Origin: an uncultured Bacilli bacterium
GTDB lineage: Bacteria; Bacillota_I; Bacilli_A; RF39; UBA660
NCBI GenBank assembly: GCA_947589695.1
Contig: CANQBY010000017.1
Location: 1-12,712 of the forward strand
Direction of reading: 5' to 3'
Length of the DNA: 12,712 nt
This document shows, one piece after another, positions 1 through 5,699 of this stretch. The notes under the pieces are model-generated. The model saw nothing but the letters and a program-made list of their open reading frames with translations. It had not been told where the DNA came from and did no database searches. The translations under genes and the position numbers were made by a program. How positions within the stretch are numbered: position 1 is the first letter of the stretch; every line of letters starts with the position of its first letter.

Positions 1-4
1 TCAT
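1..4 (-). CDS. Start of a leftward gene cut off by the window edge
   Basis: Only an ATG (complement of 2-4) and one further base are visible. The start is supported by a strong Shine-Dalgarno AAGGAGG (complement of 13-19), 8 nt upstream of the ATG, and by a near-consensus promoter at 42-70. An in-frame GTG at 5-7 directly precedes the ATG and would give 5-nt spacing, so either could be used. Nothing can be said about the product. Confidence 0.6.
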
Positions 5-41
5 CACAAAACCCTCCTTTTGGCTTTTCTATTGTATAATC

Positions 42-70
42 ACTATAACAAACATTTATACGTTTGTCAA
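42..70 (-). promoter_or_regulatory. Sigma-A promoter of the gene leaving the left edge
   Basis: On the minus strand the -35 TTGACA (65-70) and -10 TATAGT (42-47) are separated by 17 nt. Transcription would begin near position 35, giving a leader of about 30 nt that contains the AAGGAGG ribosome binding site. Five of six -10 bases and all six -35 bases match the housekeeping consensus. Confidence 0.8.
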
Positions 71-135
71 GGAAAAGTTTTGTTACCTAAAAACTATTTT
101 TTTCTTTCTTTTTCCCTTAAAAAAGATACCTTTTC

Positions 136-1065
136 TTAAAAGATATCATCTAAACTTTTTCCTCTTGAACTTATTGTTCCCCCTTCAATATCATAACAAT
201 CATTAATAATGAAGAAAGCCTCTTTATCTATCGCTTGAATAATTTCTTTAAAATAATAATAATCATTGGTTGGTACTACACACATTAAAACTTTTCTAGC
301 TTTATTTGAATATCCCCCTTTACCATTTAAAATAGTTACTCCTACATGCAAATCATTTATTATTACTTTTTCTATTTCTTCCACTTTTTCACTTTGAATA
401 AAAAATAGTTTCCTCTTTGATATTCCAATAATCATTCTATCTACAATAATACTAAAAATATAAGTTATAATTATAGAATATATTACTTGTTTAACTCCCA
501 TTATTATCCCAGCAAATAAAATAATAACTACACTACTAATAAAATTAGCTTTACCTTCAGGCATATGCAAGTATTTACTCATAATATGCATAATTATATC
601 CGATCCCCCGGTATTATAACCCATCTTATATATGAGACCATTCGCAAATCCATATATTATCGAAGTTAAAACTAATACAATTATAAAATCATCAAACTTA
701 AAATAAGGTGCTAAAACTTTACTAAGGGGCAAAGTAAAAGTAACCATCAAAGGATATAAAATACTTCCCACTAAAGCTTTTACTTTGCCCCTTACTAAAG
801 CTTTTTTTGTTTTATTATATCCCAACGTAAAATAACTCAAAACTAACAAGGCTAAATTAACTACATATATAAATATTTCATGATTCCAACCTAACCATTC
901 ACTAAATACAATGGATAGACCACTAACCCCTCCTGTAACCAAGTTATATTCTACAAAAAACATATTATAATTTAAAGCTAATAAGAATACTCCTAAAAAC
1001 ATAAATAAAAATCTTGGTAAACGATCTTTATTTGTTACTACTTCTACAATCTTTTTTATATCCAT
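136..1065 (-). CDS. YitT-family membrane protein (YitT + DUF2179 domains)
   Basis: A 309-aa integral membrane protein of the YitT family, whose molecular function is not well established. About five hydrophobic segments lie between residues 18 and 210. The family's glycine motifs are present: LVTGGVSGLS (42-51) in the first repeat and GYNTGGSD (149-156) in the second. A soluble C-terminal DUF2179-like domain (about 225-300) contains GVTILNGKGGYS and ends with NDCYDIEGG, as family members do. The ATG at 1063-1065 has AGAGGA 9-10 nt upstream and a promoter at 1086-1114 that leaves a leader of only about 14 nt. The gene is divergent from gerQ. An 18-bp inverted repeat lies inside the coding region (723-794). 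Family assignment is firm; substrate is unknown. Confidence 0.92.
   Translation of the reverse strand: MDIKKIVEVVTNKDRLPRFLFMFLGVFLLALNYNMFFVEYNLVTGGVSGLSIVFSEWLGWNHEIFIYVVNLALLVLSYFTLGYNKTKKALVRGKVKALVGSILYPLMVTFTLPLSKVLAPYFKFDDFIIVLVLTSIIYGFANGLIYKMGYNTGGSDIIMHIMSKYLHMPEGKANFISSVVIILFAGIIMGVKQVIYSIIITYIFSIIVDRMIIGISKRKLFFIQSEKVEEIEKVIINDLHVGVTILNGKGGYSNKARKVLMCVVPTNDYYYFKEIIQAIDKEAFFIINDCYDIEGGTISSRGKSLDDIF
723..794. repeat. 18-bp perfect inverted repeat inside the YitT gene
   Basis: Arms 723-740 (TAAGGGGCAAAGTAAAAG) and 777-794 are exact reverse complements separated by 36 nt. They sit in the coding sequence for residues 91-115, covering parts of the loop GKVKALVG and the segment TLPLSKV. 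The mRNA can fold into an 18-bp stem with seven G-C pairs and a 36-nt loop. No run of U follows, so it is not an ordinary terminator. Confidence 0.85.
770..805. repeat. 12-bp direct repeat with 24-bp period overlapping the inverted repeat
   Basis: ACTAAAGCTTTT occurs at 770-781 and 794-805. The 24-bp period keeps the reading frame and produces the repeated tetrapeptide KALV (residues 88-91 and 96-99 of the YitT protein). The right arm of the 18-bp inverted repeat fills the gap between the two copies. Confidence 0.75.
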
Positions 1066-1085
1066 AATTATCTATCCTCTACTAA

Positions 1086-1114
1086 ATAATAAAATTAATT
1101 TCTTTAATTGTCAA
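1086..1114 (-). promoter_or_regulatory. Sigma-A promoter of the YitT-family gene
   Basis: On the minus strand a perfect -35 TTGACA (1109-1114) is followed after 17 nt by -10 TATTAT (1086-1091), five of six matches. The expected start near 1079 falls at the ribosome binding site, so the transcript would have a very short leader. The -35 box abuts the probable gerQ promoter, so the two divergent promoters are back to back. Confidence 0.72.
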
Positions 1115-1141
1115 CATAAATTAAAAAAAATCCCATATAAT
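1115..1141 (+). promoter_or_regulatory. Possible sigma-E promoter of gerQ
   Basis: CATATAAT (1134-1141) matches seven of eight bases of the sigma-E -10 consensus CATACAAT. A weaker -35-like CATAAA (1115-1120) lies 13 nt upstream. gerQ of B. subtilis belongs to the mother-cell sigma-E regulon, which fits. The alternative reading as sigma-A (TTGTCA at 1108-1113 with TATAAT at 1136-1141) needs a 22-nt spacer and is unlikely. The predicted start would lie almost on the ribosome binding site. Confidence 0.5.
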
Positions 1142-1160
1142 TTTACGAGGTGAATATAAA

Positions 1161-1520
1161 ATGAACGGTAATTTTTTTAGTACTCCTACTTTTCCTACCA
1201 ATACTCCCAATCCTTCAGAATCCCCACCCGGCAATATCAATTTTAGTACTACCTCTTTACCTATAGAACAAAGTTACATTGAAAATATTTTACGACTTAA
1301 TAAAGGTAAAAAAGTAAAAGTATATTACTCTTATCCTGATTCTAACGAATGGAAAGACAAAATTTATGAAGGGATTATTGAAGAAGCCGGTCGTGATCAC
1401 TTAATTATTAGTGATCCTAAAACTGGTGATTGGTATTTACTCCGAATGATTTATCTAAACTATGTAACTTTTGAAGAACGAATTAATTATAGTCATGATT
1501 ATTCTGAAAAAACGTATTAA
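1161..1520 (+). CDS. gerQ: Spore coat protein GerQ
   Basis: A 119-aa protein matching GerQ, an inner coat protein that in B. subtilis is needed for localisation of the germination cortex hydrolase CwlJ and is crosslinked by transglutaminase Tgl. The conserved core covers residues 35-106: QSYIENILRLNKGK (37-50), then EAGRDHLIISDPKTG (75-89) and YVTFEE (101-106). The N-terminal tail (1-34) is rich in Asn, Pro, Ser and Thr, and lacks lysine entirely; the first Lys is residue 48. The protein is shorter than the B. subtilis one (about 180 aa) because of this tail. The ATG has GAGGTGA (1147-1153) 7 nt upstream. It is monocistronic, ending in the hairpin shared with the convergent peptidase gene. 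Sigma-E control in the mother cell is likely. Confidence 0.93.
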   Translation: MNGNFFSTPTFPTNTPNPSESPPGNINFSTTSLPIEQSYIENILRLNKGKKVKVYYSYPDSNEWKDKIYEGIIEEAGRDHLIISDPKTGDWYLLRMIYLNYVTFEERINYSHDYSEKTY

Positions 1521-1537
1521 TTTTTTAATACGTTTTT
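1508..1537. terminator. Bidirectional terminator between gerQ and the peptidase gene
   Basis: A 13-bp perfect stem (1508-1520 with 1525-1537) with a TTTT loop. An A run on the left and a T run on the right allow it to work on both strands. The gerQ stop (1518-1520) and the peptidase stop (complement of 1525-1527) both lie within the stem, so the two genes end four bases apart with no spare sequence. Confidence 0.82.
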
Positions 1538-2568
1538 CTAAGACTCAAAGCCAAAACCGAATTATTATCTAAAATATTATTATCTAAGATATTTTCTTGC
1601 CAATCTAAATCTTGTCTTAAATTTTCAAAATAATGTGTTACTTCTTCTTGATAAACTTCTATGGTAATATTTCCCTTTTTATATTCCATTTCTTTTTTCC
1701 GACTATAAGAAACCGTTAAAAATACGATAATTTCCTTAATCGTCTTTTTAGCTAGTTTTTTTACTCTAAACCATTTATTATCAAATCTTTCCAACCATAA
1801 CAATTTATCCATATTATAAATAAATTTTTTTATTTCTTGATTATTATTATATTTTTTAAGTTCCTCAACTAAACCATATAAACTAGCTTTTGAATATAAG
1901 TTTTCCATTGTCTTTTTTCCTATAATTAACTCTAAATATTTAACAAGTAATGTTTCTTTTTCATAAGTATGATCTTCTTCATTTAGATAATCTTTAAAAT
2001 ATCTTTTATTAAGTAATTCGGTATATCCTTCATTTATGCCATTTCCAATATCTAATTTTTTACTAGGAATATATAAACTAAAACCTGAAAATAAGACCTC
2101 TTCTGTATCAATGGTACTTAACATATGAAAAAGCTCATGAAAAATACTTTTAAGATAATCTCTATAACAAGTTTCAATTACATTATATCCACATATATAA
2201 CCCCCATCGGATTTATCTATTAAATTAACTACTGATGGTTTTATTTTTAAAGTGGGAATATTCCGAGATAAAGCCGTTAAATCAAAAGAAGTATCTTCTC
2301 TACTTACTGTTTCTATAAATAGTTTTACCCGACTTAAATATTTTTCTTCAATTAAAGGATTTATCTCTAAATTTTCTTTTTTCTTAAATTCTAAGTTTTT
2401 TTCTATATCATCTATATTAAAGTTTTTATTAGGAAATGTTCCCAGTCTTCTAAAAGCTACTACTCCACTTCCCAGTGCTACTGCTAAAGATGATATTACT
2501 AAAGGATCTGTTATTCTTTCAATTATCCCTGATTGTCTTAAATAATTAAGTATTTCTTCCCCGTTCAT
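1525..2568 (-). CDS. Putative zinc metallopeptidase with HELFH motif
   Basis: No named family recognised. From ATG 2566-2568 the protein has 347 aa. It shows HELFH (144-148), the HExxH zinc-binding and catalytic signature, followed 31 residues later by NEGYTE (179-184). The latter is a plausible site for the glutamate third ligand, as in gluzincins. Residues 20-40 are hydrophobic and could anchor it in the membrane; no clear signal peptide is seen. The rest is helical and Lys/Glu-rich. The reading frame stays open to a TTG at 2625, but that TTG is the first base triplet of a consensus -35 box. The ATG at 2568 is preceded by AAGGGGG at 8-nt spacing, so I use it. The gene is divergent from a LemA-family gene and convergent with gerQ. 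Peptidase activity is inferred from motifs only. Confidence 0.7.
   Translation of the reverse strand: MNGEEILNYLRQSGIIERITDPLVISSLAVALGSGVVAFRRLGTFPNKNFNIDDIEKNLEFKKKENLEINPLIEEKYLSRVKLFIETVSREDTSFDLTALSRNIPTLKIKPSVVNLIDKSDGGYICGYNVIETCYRDYLKSIFHELFHMLSTIDTEEVLFSGFSLYIPSKKLDIGNGINEGYTELLNKRYFKDYLNEEDHTYEKETLLVKYLELIIGKKTMENLYSKASLYGLVEELKKYNNNQEIKKFIYNMDKLLWLERFDNKWFRVKKLAKKTIKEIIVFLTVSYSRKKEMEYKKGNITIEVYQEEVTHYFENLRQDLDWQENILDNNILDNNSVLALSLRKTY
1561..1590. repeat. 15-bp in-frame tandem duplication in the peptidase C-terminus
   Basis: Two adjacent 15-mers, ATTATTATCTAAAAT (1561-1575) and ATTATTATCTAAGAT (1576-1590), differ at one base. They encode the repeated pentapeptide ILDNN (residues 327-336) close to the C-terminus of the peptidase-like protein. 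This looks like a recent slippage duplication in a tolerant tail. Confidence 0.8.
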
Positions 2569-2596
2569 ATCTTTATCCCCCTTTTTTAATATGGCT

Positions 2597-2625
2597 ATTA
2601 TACCATATCTCCCTTTTTCTGTCAA
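2597..2625 (-). promoter_or_regulatory. Perfect consensus sigma-A promoter of the peptidase gene
   Basis: On the minus strand TTGACA (2620-2625) and TATAAT (2597-2602) are separated by exactly 17 nt, an ideal housekeeping promoter. It lies 29 bases upstream of the ATG at 2568. Its presence decides the start codon, because the upstream in-frame TTG at 2625 is part of the -35 box. The -35 box overlaps by three bases the first copy of the 22-bp repeat. Confidence 0.88.
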
Positions 2626-2670
2626 AAAACTAAAATAAGCTAATCACACAAAAAACTAAAATAAGCTAAT
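2623..2670. repeat. Two perfect 22-bp direct repeats in the divergent intergenic region
   Basis: The sequence CAAAAAACTAAAATAAGC followed by TAAT occurs at 2623-2644 and 2649-2670, separated by CACA (26-bp period). Copy one overlaps the -35 box of the peptidase promoter, and copy two ends five bases before the probable LemA -35. It may be a pair of operator sites or a simple tandem duplication. Confidence 0.8.
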
Positions 2671-2675
2671 TTGAA

Positions 2676-2704
2676 TTTAATTTTTGTCTAAATTATGTTA
2701 TACT
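2676..2704 (+). promoter_or_regulatory. Probable extended -10 promoter of the LemA-family gene
   Basis: TGTTATACT (2696-2704) is an extended -10 (TGnTATACT, five of six matches in the hexamer). The -35 at 17-nt spacing is a weak TTTAAT (2676-2681), as is usual when an extended -10 is present. The start would fall around 2711, giving a very short leader before the ATG at 2720. Confidence 0.6.
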
Positions 2705-2719
2705 TAAGATGGTGATAAT

Positions 2720-3262
2720 ATGAATTTCTTATCTATAATTTTAATTATTATAATTATTCTTAGTTTAATAGGTATCTTCTATGTTCAAATATTCAATAAA
2801 TTAAATGATTTAAAAACCAAAATTGAAGAAGCCGAAAGTATCATTGATGAAAATTTACGTCTTAAATATGATATTCTTATTCGTTTAAGTAATACTTTAA
2901 AAAAAGAAATGAAAGATAATAAAAATTATTTTAAAGAATATGAAAAACTAAAAGAAATGAATATCTCTAATTTTGATATGGATCGTAAACTAAATGAAGG
3001 TTTAACTTTAATCTTAAAAGTTCAAGAAGATTTAAACTTAGAAGATAACGAAGAAATAAATCAAGAATTAGAAAATATTAAACGTCTTGATGAAAAATTA
3101 ACCGCCACAAAAAATTATTACAACAAAAATACTAGTTTGGAAAATTCGATTGTTCGGAAATTTCCTTCTAATCTTATTGCTAAGATTCATAAATTTAAAG
3201 TAAAATTATTCTTTGATGGCAAAGATATGGATGATGAAATTATTGATGATTTTAAAATATAA
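2720..3262 (+). CDS. LemA-family membrane-anchored coiled-coil protein
   Basis: A 180-aa protein with an N-terminal membrane segment (about 4-24) and an otherwise helical, charged body, as in the LemA family. The family's C-terminal signature is recognisable: TATKNYYNKNTSLENSIVRK (128-147), then FPSNLIAK (148-155) and FFDGKD (164-169). The early ID.....LKYDILIRL segment (42-56) matches the region usually reading IDVQLKRRxDLIPNL. The middle is more divergent than in typical members. LemA proteins are exposed helical-bundle proteins of poorly known function, often encoded beside the membrane protease HtpX. Here the neighbour is a divergent HELFH peptidase instead. The ATG follows AGATGGTGA at short spacing, the same variant site seen before spoIVA. 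A terminator at 3261-3291 follows. Confidence 0.82.
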   Translation: MNFLSIILIIIIILSLIGIFYVQIFNKLNDLKTKIEEAESIIDENLRLKYDILIRLSNTLKKEMKDNKNYFKEYEKLKEMNISNFDMDRKLNEGLTLILKVQEDLNLEDNEEINQELENIKRLDEKLTATKNYYNKNTSLENSIVRKFPSNLIAKIHKFKVKLFFDGKDMDDEIIDDFKI

Positions 3263-3291
3263 AGAACCCTTAAACCTAAGAGTTCTTTTTT
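3261..3291 (+). terminator. Terminator after the LemA-family gene
   Basis: The stem AAAGAAC (3261-3267) pairs with GTTCTTT (3282-3288). A C-A mismatch follows, then CTTA (3269-3272) pairs with TAAG (3277-3280) around an AACC loop. A T run (3286-3291) follows. The convergent ung gene ends at 3293, so the same hairpin may also serve ung, though the run on that strand is interrupted. Confidence 0.78.
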
Positions 3292-3292
3292 A

Positions 3293-3952
3293 TTATAAGC
3301 TCCAATCTATTTCTTTTAATCCATTTTTCTTTAAAAATTCATTGGTTTTACTAAATGGTTTTGAACCAAAAAACCCATAGCGAGCCGCAAAAGGACTAGG
3401 ATGTGGACTCATTAAAATTAAATGTCTAGGATTAGTTATTAAACTGGCCTTTTCTTTGGCAAAATTTCCCCATAAAATAAATACTACTGGTTCTTCTTTT
3501 TCATTTAAAAGTCTAATAATATAATTGGTTAACCGCTCCCAACCTAAATTGCGATGGGAAGCTGGGGTATCTTTAATTACAGTTAAAACGGCATTTAATA
3601 GTAAAACTCCACTTTTAGCCCAATTAGTTAAATCTCCATCATTTTTAGGTGGTATTCCTAAATCATCATATAATTCTTTATATATATTTTGTAAACTAGG
3701 AGGTACTTTTACTCCTTTTTGAACCGAAAAAGAAAGACCATGGGCTTCTCCTTCCCCGTGATATGGGTCTTGTCCCACGATAACCACTCTCGTATCTTTA
3801 TAACTAGTTAGTTTTAAAGCTTCAAAAATATGATCTTTCGGGGGATAAATTGTTTTAGTCGCATATTCTTGTTCCACAATTTTATAAAACTTTTTAAAGC
3901 CTTCACTTTCCCAAATAATTTTTAATTTTTCATCCCAATCATTACCTATCAT
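3293..3952 (-). CDS. ung: Uracil-DNA glycosylase, family 1
   Basis: A 219-aa enzyme that removes uracil from DNA to start base-excision repair in the cytoplasm. The family-1 motifs are intact. The water-activating loop GQDPYHG is at 60-66, with catalytic Asp62. LLLN at 117-120 has the uracil-binding Asn120. The DNA-intercalating loop HPSPFAARYGFFG is at 184-196, with catalytic His184. The length is standard (E. coli 229 aa). The ATG at 3950-3952 has AGGTGA about 7 nt upstream. It is the last gene of the leftward run, 32 bp after the unknown 420-aa gene, and probably cotranscribed with it. In B. subtilis ung also lies close to gerQ; here gerQ is about 1.8 kb away with two genes between. Confidence 0.97.
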   Translation of the reverse strand: MIGNDWDEKLKIIWESEGFKKFYKIVEQEYATKTIYPPKDHIFEALKLTSYKDTRVVIVGQDPYHGEGEAHGLSFSVQKGVKVPPSLQNIYKELYDDLGIPPKNDGDLTNWAKSGVLLLNAVLTVIKDTPASHRNLGWERLTNYIIRLLNEKEEPVVFILWGNFAKEKASLITNPRHLILMSPHPSPFAARYGFFGSKPFSKTNEFLKKNGLKEIDWSL

Positions 3953-3984
3953 TTAAACTTCACCTGTACTTCTTATTTAATTTA

Positions 3985-5247
3985 TTATCTTGAACCCTTT
4001 CGAGCATTTTCCCTAATATAATTTTGATAATATTCTTCCACTGCCTCACTATATTCTAAATCAAGCTCTGGCATAGGTCTTGCCATTATATTTTGATAAG
4101 CTAACCTATCATTATCACTTTTTTTAATAAAAGCTCCCATAACTGCATAATTATTACTTCCTAAAGGTTTTAAAATAATTCTTATTTGATCACTTTTAAG
4201 TTCTAAAAAGTTATCAGTACTTAAAATTTTAACTCGATTAGTTATCCCCATTTTAAAATTATTTAACAATTCTGCAACCTCATTTAAAGCTTCTTTTCTC
4301 ATGTTTTCTAAATCTTTCATCAAATAACATTTATCTGGTTCCTTATAATTACTCGCATAATATAATTTATATTCTAAATTATTTTCGCTTACTTCTAGAT
4401 CATTTATAGTTATTTTATCTTCTAAAGGTTTAGTTTTAATTATATCTAATTTTTCTCTTACCCACATATATTTTTGATATAAACTTTTATATTCATTCTT
4501 AATATCTTCTAAAGTTTTAATATCAAAATAAAACTCTTTTTCTTTTAATATTTCTACTAAATTATATATTTCTTCTTGATAATGTTTTAAAATATAAGTA
4601 TATATAAAAATTAAATCATTCGTATTTTTATATTTATCTACAAGATTTACTTCTTTAATAGTTTCTATATTATTACTGTCAATTAAATTGATAGTTTTTT
4701 TACTTATTTCAATTAAACTATCTTTATTAACATTATCAGGTATTACTATCTTTTCATAACCTCCATTAACCATATTAATAATTAAATAAAGATCACTACC
4801 TTTTATTTTATACTCACTATCATAACAATTACTATTATGTATTTTTATTCTTTCCATTATATTAATTAAATCAACATTATTAATTTTTTCTTCTTCTAAT
4901 AATTCTTTTATAAAATCTCTTAAATCTGAAGATATTACTTGTTTATATCCTAAAGCATTTATTACTAATCTTATTTTATTATAATAATCACTTAATTTTT
5001 TATGTTGATATTCCAAAATAAATAAATCATTTTCGATTGTCATAATCGCAGTATCTAAATTATATTTCGTTACATTAAATTGATATTTTTCTTCTAAATA
5101 ATCATGTCCTTCTTTAATTAAATATCCTTGTTTAAACTTAATTAAAATTTCATTTAATAAATCAAGACTAATTTCATTATCGGTTAATTTATCGCGATAT
5201 AAGTCCAGTTTCTTAAATAAAATATTTTTTAAATTTTGAATATTCAT
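3985..5247 (-). CDS. Hypothetical 420-aa protein, predicted mostly helical
   Basis: Not recognised. The protein is 420 aa and rich in Ile, Lys, Asn, Glu and Leu, with no signal peptide or membrane segment, so probably cytoplasmic. Residues 1-130 and 200-350 look helical, possibly partly coiled. Residues 147-170 look like a small beta element (IKGSDLYLIINM then YEKIVIP). The tail (about 335-395) has RIILK (356-360), then VMGAFIKKS (369-377), Y384 and R390. That spacing recalls the strand pattern of RelE/HigB-type toxins; this is a guess by eye. The ATG has a strong AAGGAGGA only 3-4 nt upstream. It lies 14 bp after rlmH and 32 bp before ung, so probably cotranscribed. It is markedly more AT-rich than dnaB: sampled 60-base lines show about 15 % GC against 47 %. 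Confidence 0.75.
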   Translation of the reverse strand: MNIQNLKNILFKKLDLYRDKLTDNEISLDLLNEILIKFKQGYLIKEGHDYLEEKYQFNVTKYNLDTAIMTIENDLFILEYQHKKLSDYYNKIRLVINALGYKQVISSDLRDFIKELLEEEKINNVDLINIMERIKIHNSNCYDSEYKIKGSDLYLIINMVNGGYEKIVIPDNVNKDSLIEISKKTINLIDSNNIETIKEVNLVDKYKNTNDLIFIYTYILKHYQEEIYNLVEILKEKEFYFDIKTLEDIKNEYKSLYQKYMWVREKLDIIKTKPLEDKITINDLEVSENNLEYKLYYASNYKEPDKCYLMKDLENMRKEALNEVAELLNNFKMGITNRVKILSTDNFLELKSDQIRIILKPLGSNNYAVMGAFIKKSDNDRLAYQNIMARPMPELDLEYSEAVEEYYQNYIRENARKGSR

Positions 5248-5261
5248 AACTCCTCCTTATT

Positions 5262-5699
5262 CTATTTATGATAACTTTCATGATTATTTATTTTAAAAGA
5301 TCGATATATTTGTTCTAATAATACCCCTCTAAATAAACCATGGGGAAATGTTAATTTCGAAAAAGATAATTTAAAATTACTTAAATTTTTTATCCTCTCA
5401 TGTAAACCTTCTGATGACCCAATAATAAAAGTAATAGTTCCATAATTATTAAAAGTTTTATCGATAAGTAAAGCTAGTTCTTTACTATCTAATTCTTTTC
5501 CTTCAATTTCTAAAGTAATTACAAAGTCATTAGCTCCAATATATTTTTTAATATTTTGAGCTTCTCTTTCTAAATTTTCTTCATCTTTTAATTCAATTAT
5601 TTCACATTTATGATATTTATTAATTCTTTTTAAATAATCACTACATAAATCTTTTAAATAATCTTCTTTTAATTTTCCTAAACAAATAATTTTTATCAT
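5262..5699 (-). CDS. rlmH: 23S rRNA pseudouridine-1915 N3-methyltransferase RlmH
   Basis: RlmH is a SPOUT (trefoil-knot) enzyme that uses S-adenosylmethionine to methylate pseudouridine 1915 of 23S rRNA helix 69 on the 70S ribosome. The C-terminal knot is clear: FIIGSSEGLH (91-100), LSFSKLTFPHGLFRGVLLEQ (111-130) and IYRSFKINNHESYHK (131-145), ending in the family's YHK. At 145 aa it is slightly shorter than the usual 155-160. The SAM loop reads GSSEG where most relatives have GGSxG. The ATG overlaps the walJ stop as ATGA, and no good ribosome binding site precedes it, suggesting translational coupling. rlmH is also found near walJ in B. subtilis. Confidence 0.94.
   Translation of the reverse strand: MIKIICLGKLKEDYLKDLCSDYLKRINKYHKCEIIELKDEENLEREAQNIKKYIGANDFVITLEIEGKELDSKELALLIDKTFNNYGTITFIIGSSEGLHERIKNLSNFKLSFSKLTFPHGLFRGVLLEQIYRSFKINNHESYHK

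Noticed and set aside
121..135. Possible terminator after the YitT gene (AAAAG/CTTTT hairpin)
   Set aside because: The stem is 5 bp with one G-C pair, and only a short T run follows; too weak to annotate.
1108..1141. Sigma-A promoter TTGTCA / TATAAT for gerQ
   Set aside because: The 22-nt spacer is far from the 16-18 nt optimum; the sigma-E reading of the same -10 region fits better.
2252..2545. 97-codon plus-strand open frame opposite the peptidase gene
   Set aside because: It is a shadow of the peptidase gene: no ribosome binding site, and the opposite frame has motifs and a perfect promoter.
2623..2670. CRISPR or mobile-element terminal repeats
   Set aside because: There are only two copies with a 4-nt gap, no spacers and no transposase nearby.
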